NCBI RefSeq assembly: GCF_002899825.2
Contig: NZ_PPED02000005.1
Location: forward strand, 124,001 to 188,000
DNA: 64,000 bases
Source of the DNA: Chryseobacterium phosphatilyticum
GTDB lineage: Bacteria > Bacteroidota > Bacteroidia > Flavobacteriales > Weeksellaceae
Direction of reading: 5' to 3'
In this document: positions 31,380 to 40,308 of the stretch, one piece after another
Position numbering within the stretch: the stretch's first letter is position 1
Layout of the letters: every line of letters starts with the position of its first letter
The notes under the pieces: model-generated
Told to the model about the DNA's origin: nothing
The model's input: only the letters and a program-made list of their open reading frames with translations
Database searches by the model: none
Position numbers and translations under genes: made by a program

Positions 31380-32186
31380 ATGAAATTTACACATCTATTT
31401 GGAATTGGAGCGATTGCTCTGTCGGTCACTGCCTGTACTACGAATCCGATTACCGGAAGATCGTCTCTACAGCTGGCTAACAATTCAGAAATTTTAACAA
31501 TGTCTGCTCAGGAATACAAAACGACATTGTCTAAAGGTAAAGTGATTACCGGAACAGCAGATGCAAAGAGAGTGGTGAATGTTGGAAACAGAATTAAAAA
31601 CGCGGCAGAAAGATATTATCAGAGTATAGGAAGGTCAGCAGATCTGGCTAGCTACAATTGGGAGTTTAATCTTTTGCAAAGCAGCGAACTCAATGCATGG
31701 TGTATGCCCGGAGGTAAAGTGGCGGTTTATACCGGAATTCTACCCGTGACTAAAGATGACAACGGACTTGCTGTTGTAATGGGACATGAGGTTTCCCACG
31801 CTTTAGCAGGACATGGAAATGAAAGAATCTCTCAGGCTATGATGGCTCAGTATGGAGGGGCAATTCTTGGAGGAGCAATCTCAAATGCGCAATGGGCTAG
31901 TGTGTTCCAGAAGGTTTATCCTGTTGGTTCTCAGGTAGCTTTATTGAAGTATGGAAGAAGTCAGGAATCAGAGGCTGATAAAATGGGACTTTATCTGATG
32001 TCTATGGCAGGATATGACCCGAGAGCAGCTATTCCTTTCTGGAATAGAATGGAAGGGGCCTCTTCAGGAGCAAGACAACCGGAGTTCTTGTCTACTCACC
32101 CCAATCCTGAAACAAGAATCTCGGATATTAATAAAGATTTACCAAAAGCTTTGGAATATTATAAGGCTGCGGGAGGAAAAATATAA
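31380..32186 (+). CDS. M48-family metallopeptidase lipoprotein
   Basis: The 268-residue product has a lipobox (VTACT, Cys19) followed by TNPITGRSSL, the common start of M48 lipoproteins such as LoiP/YcaL/BepA relatives. The zinc motif is HEVSHALAGH at about residues 138-147, and the third ligand is in ESEADKMGLYLM. AWCMPGGKVAVYTGIL before the zinc motif is also typical. It lacks the TPR tail of BepA. It probably acts on misfolded outer-membrane or periplasmic proteins. It is followed by its own terminator. Confidence 0.92.
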   Translation: MKFTHLFGIGAIALSVTACTTNPITGRSSLQLANNSEILTMSAQEYKTTLSKGKVITGTADAKRVVNVGNRIKNAAERYYQSIGRSADLASYNWEFNLLQSSELNAWCMPGGKVAVYTGILPVTKDDNGLAVVMGHEVSHALAGHGNERISQAMMAQYGGAILGGAISNAQWASVFQKVYPVGSQVALLKYGRSQESEADKMGLYLMSMAGYDPRAAIPFWNRMEGASSGARQPEFLSTHPNPETRISDINKDLPKALEYYKAAGGKI

Positions 32187-32207
32187 TTAGAATTTTAATC
32201 TTGAGTG

Positions 32208-32246
32208 AAGCCTTATTAAATTTTTAGTAAATTTGGTAAGGCTTTT
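32208..32246 (+). terminator. Intrinsic terminator of M48 gene
   Basis: AAGCCTTA (32208-32215) pairs with TAAGGCTT (32237-32244), then a T-run. The loop is long and AT-rich. Confidence 0.65.
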
Positions 32247-32272
32247 TTATGTAACCACCTAAACACAATATT

Positions 32273-32584
32273 ATGAAGAGTTTATCAATTACCGGACTTA
32301 TACTTTTAGCTGTATCTGCTTTACTTTTTTACCTTACCACAGATTTTGCTGTTGAGCAAATTAAAATCTCTCATATCATGGGAATGATGGCGGGAGTTGG
32401 GGTAGGGCTTATCATTGGCGGAATGGTTGGCTACCTTAGCAAAGGAAGTGCAATGAAGGCAGAACAAAAGAAGAAAGAATTCAAGCAATTGCAAAAAGAA
32501 AAAGAAGAACTGGAAAAGCAGGCTGCTGATATTGCGAAGCGCCAGGCGGAACTGGATAATCAAAATAAAAACCCTCAAGTCTAG
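32273..32584 (+). CDS. Small membrane protein with coiled-coil tail
   Basis: The 103-residue protein has two hydrophobic segments (about 5-25 and 35-55; the second is Gly-rich GMMAGVGVGLIIGGMVGYL) and a charged helical tail (about 60-100; KKKEFKQLQKEKEELEKQAADI) predicted to be coiled coil. I do not recognise a named family. It may anchor or oligomerise other proteins. Its stop lies within a perfect palindromic terminator. Confidence 0.72.
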   Translation: MKSLSITGLILLAVSALLFYLTTDFAVEQIKISHIMGMMAGVGVGLIIGGMVGYLSKGSAMKAEQKKKEFKQLQKEKEELEKQAADIAKRQAELDNQNKNPQV

Positions 32585-32599
32585 ACTTGAGGGTTTTTT
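32567..32599. terminator. Bidirectional intrinsic terminator
   Basis: AAAAACCCTCAAGTC (32567-32581) pairs with GACTTGAGGGTTTTT (32584-32598). It overlaps the end of the upstream gene and faces the convergent outer-membrane protein gene. Confidence 0.85.
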
Positions 32600-32622
32600 A
32601 CAGTTGTTATTTCGATAGTTGA

Positions 32623-33234
32623 TTAAAATTTGTATCCTAAACCTACCATAAACAGGTTCGGCCTGTTGTCATATCTGATCTCAGAACCTGAAACTCTGTT
32701 GATGAAGTTTCTTTCGTCCTTGCTGAAAGCACCTTCATACCTTGCATTCACAATCAGTTTTTTGATTTCAAGCTGAGCACCAAACTGGTATCCTACGGTA
32801 AAATTATTTTTAGCATTTTCTTTAAAATCATTGTAAGTATTGTCTTTGCTCAAATTAAAGCTTCCGACAGGTCCTACAAAAACCCCTAACATATTACCCA
32901 AAAGATTATACCCTAAAAGAACCGGAACATCTATACGATTGCTTTTAACATCAAAAGTAGTATTTTCTGTGGTAAACTCATTCTTGAAATGCGTATAATA
33001 AATTTCAGGCATCACAAACAATGAAGTCGGAAGTGCCACCTTTAATGAAAGTCCCACATTGAATCCTACATTGTTTTTACCTGTTCCCTGAACAGCATCG
33101 TTCACGGTTCCTTTAATATTTTCCCATGAAGGTGAGCCCGTAGGAAATATTAAATTTGCTTTACCTGCCAGTGAAATCTGTGCAGAAGCCCACATTGAAA
33201 ACCCTATTAACGCTACACTAAGTACCTTTTTCAT
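32623..33234 (-). CDS. Outer-membrane beta-barrel (porin-like) protein overlapping mlaF
   Basis: The 203-residue product has a signal peptide (MKKVLSVALIGFSMWASAQ) and alternating beta-strands ending in the aromatic NLFMVGLGYKF, as in OMP_b-brl/PorT-like small barrels. The start at 33234 lies inside the end of the ABC ATPase gene (stop at 33218) by 17 nt, so translation is coupled; the ATG at 33240 is also possible. This links it to the MlaEF-type lipid transporter directly upstream, and an outer-membrane lipid acceptor role is possible (inference). It lacks the motifs of MlaA. Confidence 0.78.
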   Translation of the reverse strand: MKKVLSVALIGFSMWASAQISLAGKANLIFPTGSPSWENIKGTVNDAVQGTGKNNVGFNVGLSLKVALPTSLFVMPEIYYTHFKNEFTTENTTFDVKSNRIDVPVLLGYNLLGNMLGVFVGPVGSFNLSKDNTYNDFKENAKNNFTVGYQFGAQLEIKKLIVNARYEGAFSKDERNFINRVSGSEIRYDNRPNLFMVGLGYKF

Positions 33235-34033
33235 TATCATCTATTTTTGTAATTGTATTTTCAATCGTTTTGTTATTTTCAAGTAAATATTCTCTCAGCT
33301 CCTTAAACAGTTCTGAAGAATAAACGAAATCAATCAGATTTTTATTGCCTGCAGTAATCAGAATGTCTTTGTTCCCTTCCCATTCTTTGATTCCTAATCT
33401 CAGATAGACAATCTTTTCACCAATGGTCATCACGGAATTCATGTCGTGTGTATTGATGATGGTTGTTGTATTATATTCTTTGGTGATCTCATACAGGAGA
33501 TCATCAATAATCTTTGATGTATAAGGATCCAGCCCGGAGTTGGGTTCGTCACAGAACAAATATTTAGGGTTGTTAACAATTGCTCTGGCTATGGCAACCC
33601 TTTTTTGCATTCCTCCGGAAATTTCTGATGGATATTTTTTATCAGCTTTATCAAGGTGAACTCTACCAATTACCTCAAAAACTCTTTTCTTTTTTTCTCT
33701 GTAGGTCAGATTGGTAAACATATCAAGAGGAAACATGATATTTTCTTCCACCGTTAAGGAATCAAATAAAGCACTTCCCTGGAATACAGTACCAATTTCA
33801 GAACGAAGATGCTGTTTCTCATCCCGGGTCATCGTATTGATATCATTTCCGTCAAAGAGGATTTCTCCTGATGAAGGCATATAAACGTTCAATAAACTTT
33901 TAAGAAAAACTGTTTTTCCTGAACCACTCTGTCCTATGATCAAATTGACCTTTCCCTTATCAAATGAAGTTGAAATTCCCTTAAGCACTTCAACATCTCC
34001 AAAACTTTTCTTAAGATCTTTTACCTCAATCAT
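33218..34033 (-). CDS. ABC transporter ATPase, MlaF type
   Basis: The 271-residue ATPase has Walker A GQSGSGKTV, the signature ISGGMQKRVAIARAI, Walker B LFCDEPNSGLDP and the H-loop NTHDMNS. The GGMQKR signature and SGLDP are characteristic of the MlaF/Ttg2A group, which drives phospholipid transport between the membranes. Its start ATG overlaps the stop of the MlaE-type permease gene (34033). The MCE (MlaD-type) partner is not adjacent here, but one is encoded at 51431. Confidence 0.9.
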   Translation of the reverse strand: MIEVKDLKKSFGDVEVLKGISTSFDKGKVNLIIGQSGSGKTVFLKSLLNVYMPSSGEILFDGNDINTMTRDEKQHLRSEIGTVFQGSALFDSLTVEENIMFPLDMFTNLTYREKKKRVFEVIGRVHLDKADKKYPSEISGGMQKRVAIARAIVNNPKYLFCDEPNSGLDPYTSKIIDDLLYEITKEYNTTTIINTHDMNSVMTIGEKIVYLRLGIKEWEGNKDILITAGNKNLIDFVYSSELFKELREYLLENNKTIENTITKIDDNEKGT

Positions 34034-34785
34034 TAGCTTAATATTAATTGGGTTAAAATTAATTCAGAAATAATAATGAACACCATGGTCCATACTACTG
34101 CTTGTGTACTTGCTCTACCTACTTCCAATGATCCGCCTTTCACATTGTATCCAAAATAAGAAGGTACTGTTGCAATAATAAATGCAAAGACTATGGTTTT
34201 GGTGAAGGCATAGTAGATAAATAAATTGGGCATATACATTTGAATCCCCACAATATAATCATTCTCTGTCCAGTTTCCAGTTAGAATCCCGGCAATATAT
34301 CCACCGCCAATACCAAAAACTATACTGATAGCAATAAGGAGCGGATTAAAAAGTATACATGCAATAATTTTTGGGAAAATCAAAAAGTTAGGTGAGTTTA
34401 CTCCCATAATATCCAGTGCGTCAATTTGCTCGGAAACCCGCATTGTACCAATACTGGAAGCGATATATGAACCTACCTTTCCGGCTAAAATTAAACTGAT
34501 GATGGTAGGGGCAAACTCCAAAACAAGCACAGCCTTCGTTGCATATCCTACAAACGAAGGAGGGATAGGAAATGATGAAGCATCAAAGTTGTTGAACATT
34601 TGAATAGCAACTACAGCCCCCACGAAGATTGATGTGAAGACTACAAGTCCGAAAGAATTTACTCCCAAATCATTAATTTCTCTCATGAACAGCTTCCAAA
34701 AAACCCTCATTTTTTGGGGTTTCTGCAGGGATTTTCCCAGAAGGATTATATATTCCCCTACTGCTGTGAAAAACTTTTTTAACAT
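34033..34785 (-). CDS. MlaE-type permease of MCE lipid transporter
   Basis: The 250-residue integral membrane protein has five hydrophobic segments and MlaE/YrbE features: FVGAVVAIQ near residue 50-60, LVLEFAPTIISLILAGKVGSYIA, and a GTMRVSEQIDALDIMGV cytoplasmic loop. It forms the inner-membrane channel of an MCE transporter with the ATPase translated directly after it (ATGA overlap at 34033). The gene begins this three-gene set (permease, ATPase, outer-membrane barrel). A 100-bp gap separates it from the sugar transferase gene. Confidence 0.92.
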   Translation of the reverse strand: MLKKFFTAVGEYIILLGKSLQKPQKMRVFWKLFMREINDLGVNSFGLVVFTSIFVGAVVAIQMFNNFDASSFPIPPSFVGYATKAVLVLEFAPTIISLILAGKVGSYIASSIGTMRVSEQIDALDIMGVNSPNFLIFPKIIACILFNPLLIAISIVFGIGGGYIAGILTGNWTENDYIVGIQMYMPNLFIYYAFTKTIVFAFIIATVPSYFGYNVKGGSLEVGRASTQAVVWTMVFIIISELILTQLILS

Positions 34786-34887
34786 GCCGCTAAATTAAAC
34801 TTTTTTATTTAATTAGGCTAGAGTCAAGACTAAAGACTGATGGTCATTTAATGTTAAAATTATACCAGCCTTACCGGGAGTCTGAAC

Positions 34888-36258
34888 TTATTTTGCATTT
34901 TTATCTCCACCGATAACTAATAATGCGGTTTTCAGAATAATGACCACATCCAGAGCAAAACTCCAGTTTCTTACATAAAATGAATCAGCCAGGACCCTTT
35001 TCTTCATATCGACTTCTACATCTCCGTAATCACCACGCAATCCACTGACCTGTGCCAGACCCGTGATACCTGGACTTACCATGCTTCGTAAGCTGTATCT
35101 TCCAATTTTGGGTTTATAATAATTGTCTACCGACAACATATGAGGGCGCGGCCCTACAACGGACATTTCTCCTTTCAATACATTGATAAACTGTGGCAAT
35201 TCATCAAGGCTGGTTTTTCTTAATAATTTACCTATTTTGGTAATTCGGGAATCATTGGCAACTGTTGTTTTAGTCGCAGATTCATCATTGATTACCATGG
35301 TTCTGAATTTAATACAATTAAAAACTTCTTCATGGAAACCATATCTTTTTTGAAGAAAGAAAACGGGACCCTTAGAAGTTGTTTTGATTAAAATAGCAAT
35401 GATCGGAAATGCCCATGAACAGATGAAAAGCAATACGAGAGCTGAAAAAAACAGATCAAATGTTCTTTTCATCAGAAAATTAGAATAATAATCTAATGGA
35501 TATCTTGCCTGATTAAGAACAGGTTGTGTTTGTATATATCCGAGATCATACAGGAAAAAATCACTTTGTGTAATACTCGGGATTAAGGAAATATGGATTT
35601 TATTATCTTCTGCCAATTTAAAAATCTGGGTTTCCAGTTCCTCAGTATATGAGTTTTCTGTAGATAAGAATAAGGTGTGAATTCCATTTCTTTTCCAAAA
35701 GCTCACTAATTCATTGATATTAGTTTCTGAGCCTTCGTATTTAAAGATCCGGTATCCATAATCTTTACGATTTTTAAAAATATTCTTTAGAATTTCAGTT
35801 GAACTATTATCTCCTAAAAACATGACATTCCTGTGGTTGATCCCCAGTGAACGAAAGTATTTTATCGCAAAATAAATTAATGATTTTGTCAGGAAAATAA
35901 GAACTAATAAGTAAAAGGACAGCCAGTAGATATCTGTATTGAAAAATACGTTTTTACTCACCTTTCCGATAAGCAGAACACCCAGGATAAAAAAGAGGAA
36001 ATGGGTAAAAAGCCTTTCCAGAAACAAAGTATAGGTCAGGTTCCTTGGGATATTGTATATTTTTGTCCTACCGCTTAGCAGCACCCAGAACAAAAATAAC
36101 AATACCAGAGAAAAAGCATTCTGATACCAGGTTTCCTTACTGTATTTTAAACTTTCGTTTCTGCTTATAAAAAAGAATATAAAAATAGATGCAATAACCA
36201 TCAGGTCAAGCAAAATAATGATTGATTTCAGGTATCTAGAGTATCGAATTCTCTGCAT
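34888..36258 (-). CDS. Polyprenyl-phosphate sugar-phosphotransferase (WcaJ-like)
   Basis: This 456-residue enzyme transfers a sugar-1-phosphate to undecaprenyl phosphate, the first step of surface polysaccharide repeat synthesis. There are four or five N-terminal membrane segments, a nucleotide-sugar-binding-like middle (FLGDNSSTEI) and a C-terminal catalytic domain with KRTFDLFFSALVLL, KFRTMV, TSLDELPQFINVLKGEMS, VGPRPHM and the PGITGLAQVSG motif. It is the last gene of the pgi-folD-queE run on this strand. Its natural partners (glycosyltransferase, flippase) are encoded at 55-58 kb. Confidence 0.92.
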   Translation of the reverse strand: MQRIRYSRYLKSIIILLDLMVIASIFIFFFISRNESLKYSKETWYQNAFSLVLLFLFWVLLSGRTKIYNIPRNLTYTLFLERLFTHFLFFILGVLLIGKVSKNVFFNTDIYWLSFYLLVLIFLTKSLIYFAIKYFRSLGINHRNVMFLGDNSSTEILKNIFKNRKDYGYRIFKYEGSETNINELVSFWKRNGIHTLFLSTENSYTEELETQIFKLAEDNKIHISLIPSITQSDFFLYDLGYIQTQPVLNQARYPLDYYSNFLMKRTFDLFFSALVLLFICSWAFPIIAILIKTTSKGPVFFLQKRYGFHEEVFNCIKFRTMVINDESATKTTVANDSRITKIGKLLRKTSLDELPQFINVLKGEMSVVGPRPHMLSVDNYYKPKIGRYSLRSMVSPGITGLAQVSGLRGDYGDVEVDMKKRVLADSFYVRNWSFALDVVIILKTALLVIGGDKNAK

Positions 36259-36301
36259 CTATCGGGGGTTATCAGGATACGGCAAGCTAATGTACGTATT
36301 T

Positions 36302-36931
36302 TTACGGGATATTCAGATATTTATGTGTCTGAACTGAAGCCTGCCATTCCGGATGTTCCAGAATAAAATCAGTGATTTTAGGATACATATCATTTCTTTT
36401 GCTCCATTCGCTTTGAAGATAAAGCTTACAGTTCTCAGAAACTTTTGCTGCCTGCTCTTCGGCAAATGTAAAATCATGATGATTAAAAACAATGACTTTA
36501 AGCTCATTAGCCTTCAGATAAATCTCTTCTTTCGGAAGTCCTGTTTTCTTTGGAGACAGAGTGATCCAATCCAGTTGTCCGCTCATAGGATAGGCTCCTG
36601 AGGTCTCAATGTGGATAGTGCATCCCAGTTCTTTTAACTTTGACGTCAGGGTTTCTAAGTTCCACATCAGAGGCTCTCCACCTGTCAGAACTATTGTTTT
36701 ACAATGTTTTGCTGCTGTCTCTGCTATTTCCGTAGCATTCATCAAAGGATGAAGATCCGGATCCCAGCTTTCCTTCACATCACACCAGTGGCATCCCACA
36801 TCACAGCCTCCTAATCGTATAAAATAAGCGGCTTTTCCGGTGTGTGCTCCTTCTCCTTGTAAAGTGTAAAAATGCTCCATTACAGGGAGCATTTTACCTT
36901 CTTTTAATAAAATATCTTGATCTTTATTCAT
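36302..36931 (-). CDS. queE: 7-carboxy-7-deazaguanine synthase (radical SAM)
   Basis: QueE makes 7-carboxy-7-deazaguanine in queuosine and 7-deazaguanine synthesis. The 209-residue chain shows the substrate-binding FYTLQGEGAHTGKAAYFIRL, the cluster motif CDVGCHWC (C-x3-C-x2-C) and TGGEPLM in the radical SAM barrel. The ATG at 36931 (MNKDQDILLKEG) lies 7 nt after the folD stop; an upstream ATG at 36970 would overlap folD. No other queuosine genes are next to it. The C-terminus ends at SVQTHKYLNIP, which is typical. Confidence 0.93.
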   Translation of the reverse strand: MNKDQDILLKEGKMLPVMEHFYTLQGEGAHTGKAAYFIRLGGCDVGCHWCDVKESWDPDLHPLMNATEIAETAAKHCKTIVLTGGEPLMWNLETLTSKLKELGCTIHIETSGAYPMSGQLDWITLSPKKTGLPKEEIYLKANELKVIVFNHHDFTFAEEQAAKVSENCKLYLQSEWSKRNDMYPKITDFILEHPEWQASVQTHKYLNIP

Positions 36932-36938
36932 TTTAAAA

Positions 36939-37823
36939 TTAGTCGTTATAGACCGAAGTTTTGTATGCAATGATGGTGTTTTTCATCAACATTGCTCTGG
37001 TCATTGGCCCTACTCCTCCGGGTACAGGGGTGATCCAGCTTGCTTTAGCAGCACAGCTATCAAAATCTACGTCACCGGCAAGATGGTATCCTTTTGGAGA
37101 ATCGTCATCTACTCTTGTGATACCTACGTCCACGATTACCGCTCCGTCTTTTATCATATCTCCTTTCAGGAAGTGAGGATCGCCTAAAGCAGTAATGACA
37201 ATGTCAGCCTTTTTAGTGTACTCTTCGATGTCTTTTGTATAGGAGTGGGTAAGAGTCACCGTAGAGTTTCCTGGGAAATCTTTTCTTCCCATCAAAATAC
37301 TCATTGGTCTTCCTACAATCTTGCTTCTTCCGATAATTACACAGTCTTTTCCTTTGGTTTCGATATTATATCTTTCCAATAATGTTAAAATTCCGAAAGG
37401 AGTAGCCGGCAGGAATGTATCCATTTCAAGAGCCATTTTTCCAAAATTTTCAGGATGGAAACCATCAACATCTTTCCTTGGATCAATAGCATTAATGATT
37501 TTTTCCTGATCAACCTGATCCGGTAAAGGCAGCTGAACAATAAAACCGTCTACTGCTTTAGACTTATTCAGCTCATCGATTTTTTCCAATAGCTCAGATT
37601 CTGAAACCGTACTTGGAAATTTAATTAAGCTTGATTGAAATCCAACTTCTTCACAATCTTTTACTTTAGCATTTACATACGCCTTACTTGCTCCGTTGTT
37701 ACCAACAAGAATAGCTACCAAATGGGGTGCTCTTCTTTTGCTTTCAAGGATTTTATCCACTTCAACCTTGATTTCTGCTTTTATTTCTTTGGATACTTTA
37801 AGTCCGTCAAGAATTTCTGCCAT
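36939..37823 (-). CDS. folD: Methylenetetrahydrofolate dehydrogenase/cyclohydrolase
   Basis: FolD interconverts 5,10-methylene- and 10-formyl-tetrahydrofolate using NADP. The 294-residue length fits. Signatures are the N-terminal VGNNGASKAYVNAK with the catalytic Tyr/Lys region, FIVQLPLPDQ, DVDGFHPEN, the NADP-binding GRSKIVGRP and the C-terminal PVPGGVGPMTRAML. It lies between pgi and queE on the same strand with short gaps (29 and 7 nt), suggesting one transcript from the pgi promoter. Confidence 0.96.
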   Translation of the reverse strand: MAEILDGLKVSKEIKAEIKVEVDKILESKRRAPHLVAILVGNNGASKAYVNAKVKDCEEVGFQSSLIKFPSTVSESELLEKIDELNKSKAVDGFIVQLPLPDQVDQEKIINAIDPRKDVDGFHPENFGKMALEMDTFLPATPFGILTLLERYNIETKGKDCVIIGRSKIVGRPMSILMGRKDFPGNSTVTLTHSYTKDIEEYTKKADIVITALGDPHFLKGDMIKDGAVIVDVGITRVDDDSPKGYHLAGDVDFDSCAAKASWITPVPGGVGPMTRAMLMKNTIIAYKTSVYND

Positions 37824-37852
37824 TTTTACTTTTATTACTTTATTAGATTTAT

Positions 37853-39496
37853 TTACTTTTTGAATTCCTTGTAGTAATTGATCAGACCGTTGGTAGAACT
37901 GTCATGAGAACTTACATTCTCATTATTTTCAAGTTCAGGAAGGATTTTTGTAGCCAAAACTTTTCCTAATTCTACTCCAAACTGATCAAAACTGAAAATA
38001 TTCCAGATGACACCCTGTACAAAAATTTTATGCTCATACATTGCAATTAATTGTCCTAATGAAAAAGGAGTTAATTCTTTGAATAATATGGAGTTAGTAG
38101 GCGTGTTACCATGGAAGACTTTATAATTTAATAATCGATCAATTTCTTCATCCGACTTCCCGGAAGTTCTAAGTTCTTCCTCAGCTTCTTCTTCAGTCTT
38201 TCCAAAGGCAAGAGCCTCCGTTTGAGCAAAGAAATTAGCTAAAAGCTTTTCCTGATGATCAGAAACATCATTAGCACTTTTTATATAAGCGATAAAATCG
38301 GCTGGAATCAATTCTGTACCCTGGTGGATCAACTGATAAAATGCATGCTGACCATTGGTTCCTGGTTCTCCCCAGATGATGGGTCCTGTTTCATATTCAA
38401 CAAACTCACCGTTTCTGTCAACGCATTTTCCGTTACTTTCCATATCTCCCTGTTGAAGATAAGCCGAAAATCTGTCTAAATATTGAGAATACGGTAGAAT
38501 AGCATAGGTAGTTGCCGCATAGAAATTACGGTACCAGATTCCTAAAAGCCCCATTAAAACCGGAACGTTTTCAGAGAAGTCTGCAGTCTGGAAATGTTGA
38601 TCCGTATCAAAAGCACCTTTTAAAAGCTGTTCAAAGTTTTCATATCCAACGGCAAGCACAATGCTGAGTCCGATGGCACTCCACAGTGAATATCTTCCGC
38701 CTACCCAATCCCAGAACTCAAAAATATTTTCTTCTGCAATTCCGAATTTTTTAACTTCCTCAATATTCGTTGATAAGGCTACGAAATGTTTGGCAACATC
38801 TTCTTGTTTTCCAGCTTTCAGAAACCAGTCTTTCGCCGAATTAGCGTTAGTCATTGTTTCCTGAGTGGTAAACGTCTTAGAGGCAATGATGAAAAGTGTT
38901 GTTTCAGGATTTAAGTTTTTAACAACTTCTGCAATATGATTTCCGTCTACGTTGGAAACAAAATGCACATCTAATCTTGTTTTGAAATGCTTTAAAGCCG
39001 AGCACACCATCACTGGCCCCAAATCTGAACCTCCGATTCCGATATTTACTACATCAGTAATTTCTTTTCCATTAAAGCCTTTATGTTCTCCCGAAATAAT
39101 CTTTTCAGAAAAAGCTTTCATATGATCAAGAACGCTCTTGATTTGTGGCTTAATGTTTTCACCATCTACAAGAATTTCTTTATCAGAAAAATCCCTTAAA
39201 GCAGTATGTAAAACGGCTCTTCCTTCGGTCTCATTGATTTTGTCACCAGAGAACATCTTGGAAATAGCATCTTTTACCTGACATTCTTCGGCCAGATTCA
39301 ATAAAAGTTCTTTAGTTCTTGAATCGATTAAATTTTTAGAGTAATCAAAAAGGTAATTGTCCTTTTGTAAAGAAAATTCTGCAAAACGATTAGGGTTGTA
39401 GTGGAAAAGGGTTCTTAAGTCAAAGTCATTTCCTCCGAAATGTTCATCAAGGGCTTTCCAGCTATTGGTTTGTATAGGATTTATTTTTGATAGCAT
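37853..39496 (-). CDS. pgi: Glucose-6-phosphate isomerase
   Basis: This enzyme interconverts glucose-6-phosphate and fructose-6-phosphate. The 547-residue protein has GIGGSDLGPVM, the signature DWVGGRYSLWSAIGLSI, and GANGxQHAFYQL-type GEPGTNGQHAFYQLIHQG with catalytic residues. The closing segment FDQFGVELGKVLA is also typical. The ATG at 39496 follows a -7 element (39576-39583) with an 80-nt leader. It is the first gene of the pgi-folD-queE-sugar transferase run. Confidence 0.97.
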   Translation of the reverse strand: MLSKINPIQTNSWKALDEHFGGNDFDLRTLFHYNPNRFAEFSLQKDNYLFDYSKNLIDSRTKELLLNLAEECQVKDAISKMFSGDKINETEGRAVLHTALRDFSDKEILVDGENIKPQIKSVLDHMKAFSEKIISGEHKGFNGKEITDVVNIGIGGSDLGPVMVCSALKHFKTRLDVHFVSNVDGNHIAEVVKNLNPETTLFIIASKTFTTQETMTNANSAKDWFLKAGKQEDVAKHFVALSTNIEEVKKFGIAEENIFEFWDWVGGRYSLWSAIGLSIVLAVGYENFEQLLKGAFDTDQHFQTADFSENVPVLMGLLGIWYRNFYAATTYAILPYSQYLDRFSAYLQQGDMESNGKCVDRNGEFVEYETGPIIWGEPGTNGQHAFYQLIHQGTELIPADFIAYIKSANDVSDHQEKLLANFFAQTEALAFGKTEEEAEEELRTSGKSDEEIDRLLNYKVFHGNTPTNSILFKELTPFSLGQLIAMYEHKIFVQGVIWNIFSFDQFGVELGKVLATKILPELENNENVSSHDSSTNGLINYYKEFKK

Positions 39497-39575
39497 ATGT
39501 AGGGAATTAATTAGTTCAGAAAAGAAATTAACAGATTAAAAATATTTAAATCTATAATGCTTTATTTCTGATTTG

Positions 39576-39583
39576 CAAATTTA
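39576..39583 (-). promoter_or_regulatory. -7 element of pgi operon
   Basis: The minus strand reads TAAATTTG followed by C, about 80 nt before the pgi start. Confidence 0.5.
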
Positions 39584-39635
39584 AGGAAAAATAAAACCTC
39601 ACATAAATTTGGGACGTATAAATAACAATTTTTTA

Positions 39636-39668
39636 AAAAACAAAACCTCAGAAATGTTCTGAGGTTTT
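39636..39668 (-). terminator. Intrinsic terminator of TraB-sigma operon
   Basis: AAAACCTCAGAA (39642-39653) pairs with TTCTGAGGTTTT (39657-39668); on the minus strand the hairpin is followed by a T-run (A-run at 39635-39640). Confidence 0.8.
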
Positions 39669-39702
39669 GTGGGAGAAGCTTGTAAATAGAAATGGTGAAG
39701 TA

Positions 39703-40308
39703 TTATTCATCCATTTCATTCAGAATATTTTCGAGTTGTTGAGCTTGATTTCCGTAGAAATATTTTGTCCATAAAACAATAGCTGCTACATACACTATGG
39801 TTGTGATTAACACAATCAGGACTATAGATTGCTGATAAGTATTGGTAAGGTCAAATAAGGATTTTCCCTTTTTCTCCAGAGCATTGCAGATTTCTAAACC
39901 GATTGTGATCAAAAGATGGGGTAAAAGTAAAAATCCGAAGGATTGATATCTTTCCATATTTAAGCGAAGCTCATGATAGATTTTCCACAGGCTGTTTTTA
40001 GTGTTTCCTGTATAGAGCTCAGTCTGTTTATAGAATTTATAAAACCCCAGTAAATAATAAGAGGAGACCACAACCAGTATTGCATAAGAAGTATAATAGA
40101 TGGTATACAACGATGCACTGAATTTAAATATAAAAGGAAAGAATGCAATAAGAATCACCGCCAGAATCTGCATTGGAAATTCTTTTTTCATGGTTTTCTG
40201 GATTTTTTCGACAGGGTGTTTACTTTCCTTTAATTGCTTTATGTTATCAGGGATATTGAGATTACTATCTTCATTATTCCATTGTTCTTTTAATTGATCA
40301 AAATTCAT
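39703..40308 (-). CDS. Membrane protein in anti-sigma position
   Basis: The 201-residue product has a soluble N-terminal segment of about 45 residues (MNFDQLKEQWNNED...) and four hydrophobic segments (about 48-65, 72-90, 122-145, 160-180), then a short acidic tail. The N-terminus resembles that of Bacteroidota proteins encoded next to ECF sigma factors, and its start overlaps the sigma gene by 11 nt. An anti-sigma or sigma-regulated role is therefore likely, though no zinc-finger anti-sigma (ZAS) motif is visible. Confidence 0.72.
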   Translation of the reverse strand: MNFDQLKEQWNNEDSNLNIPDNIKQLKESKHPVEKIQKTMKKEFPMQILAVILIAFFPFIFKFSASLYTIYYTSYAILVVVSSYYLLGFYKFYKQTELYTGNTKNSLWKIYHELRLNMERYQSFGFLLLPHLLITIGLEICNALEKKGKSLFDLTNTYQQSIVLIVLITTIVYVAAIVLWTKYFYGNQAQQLENILNEMDE

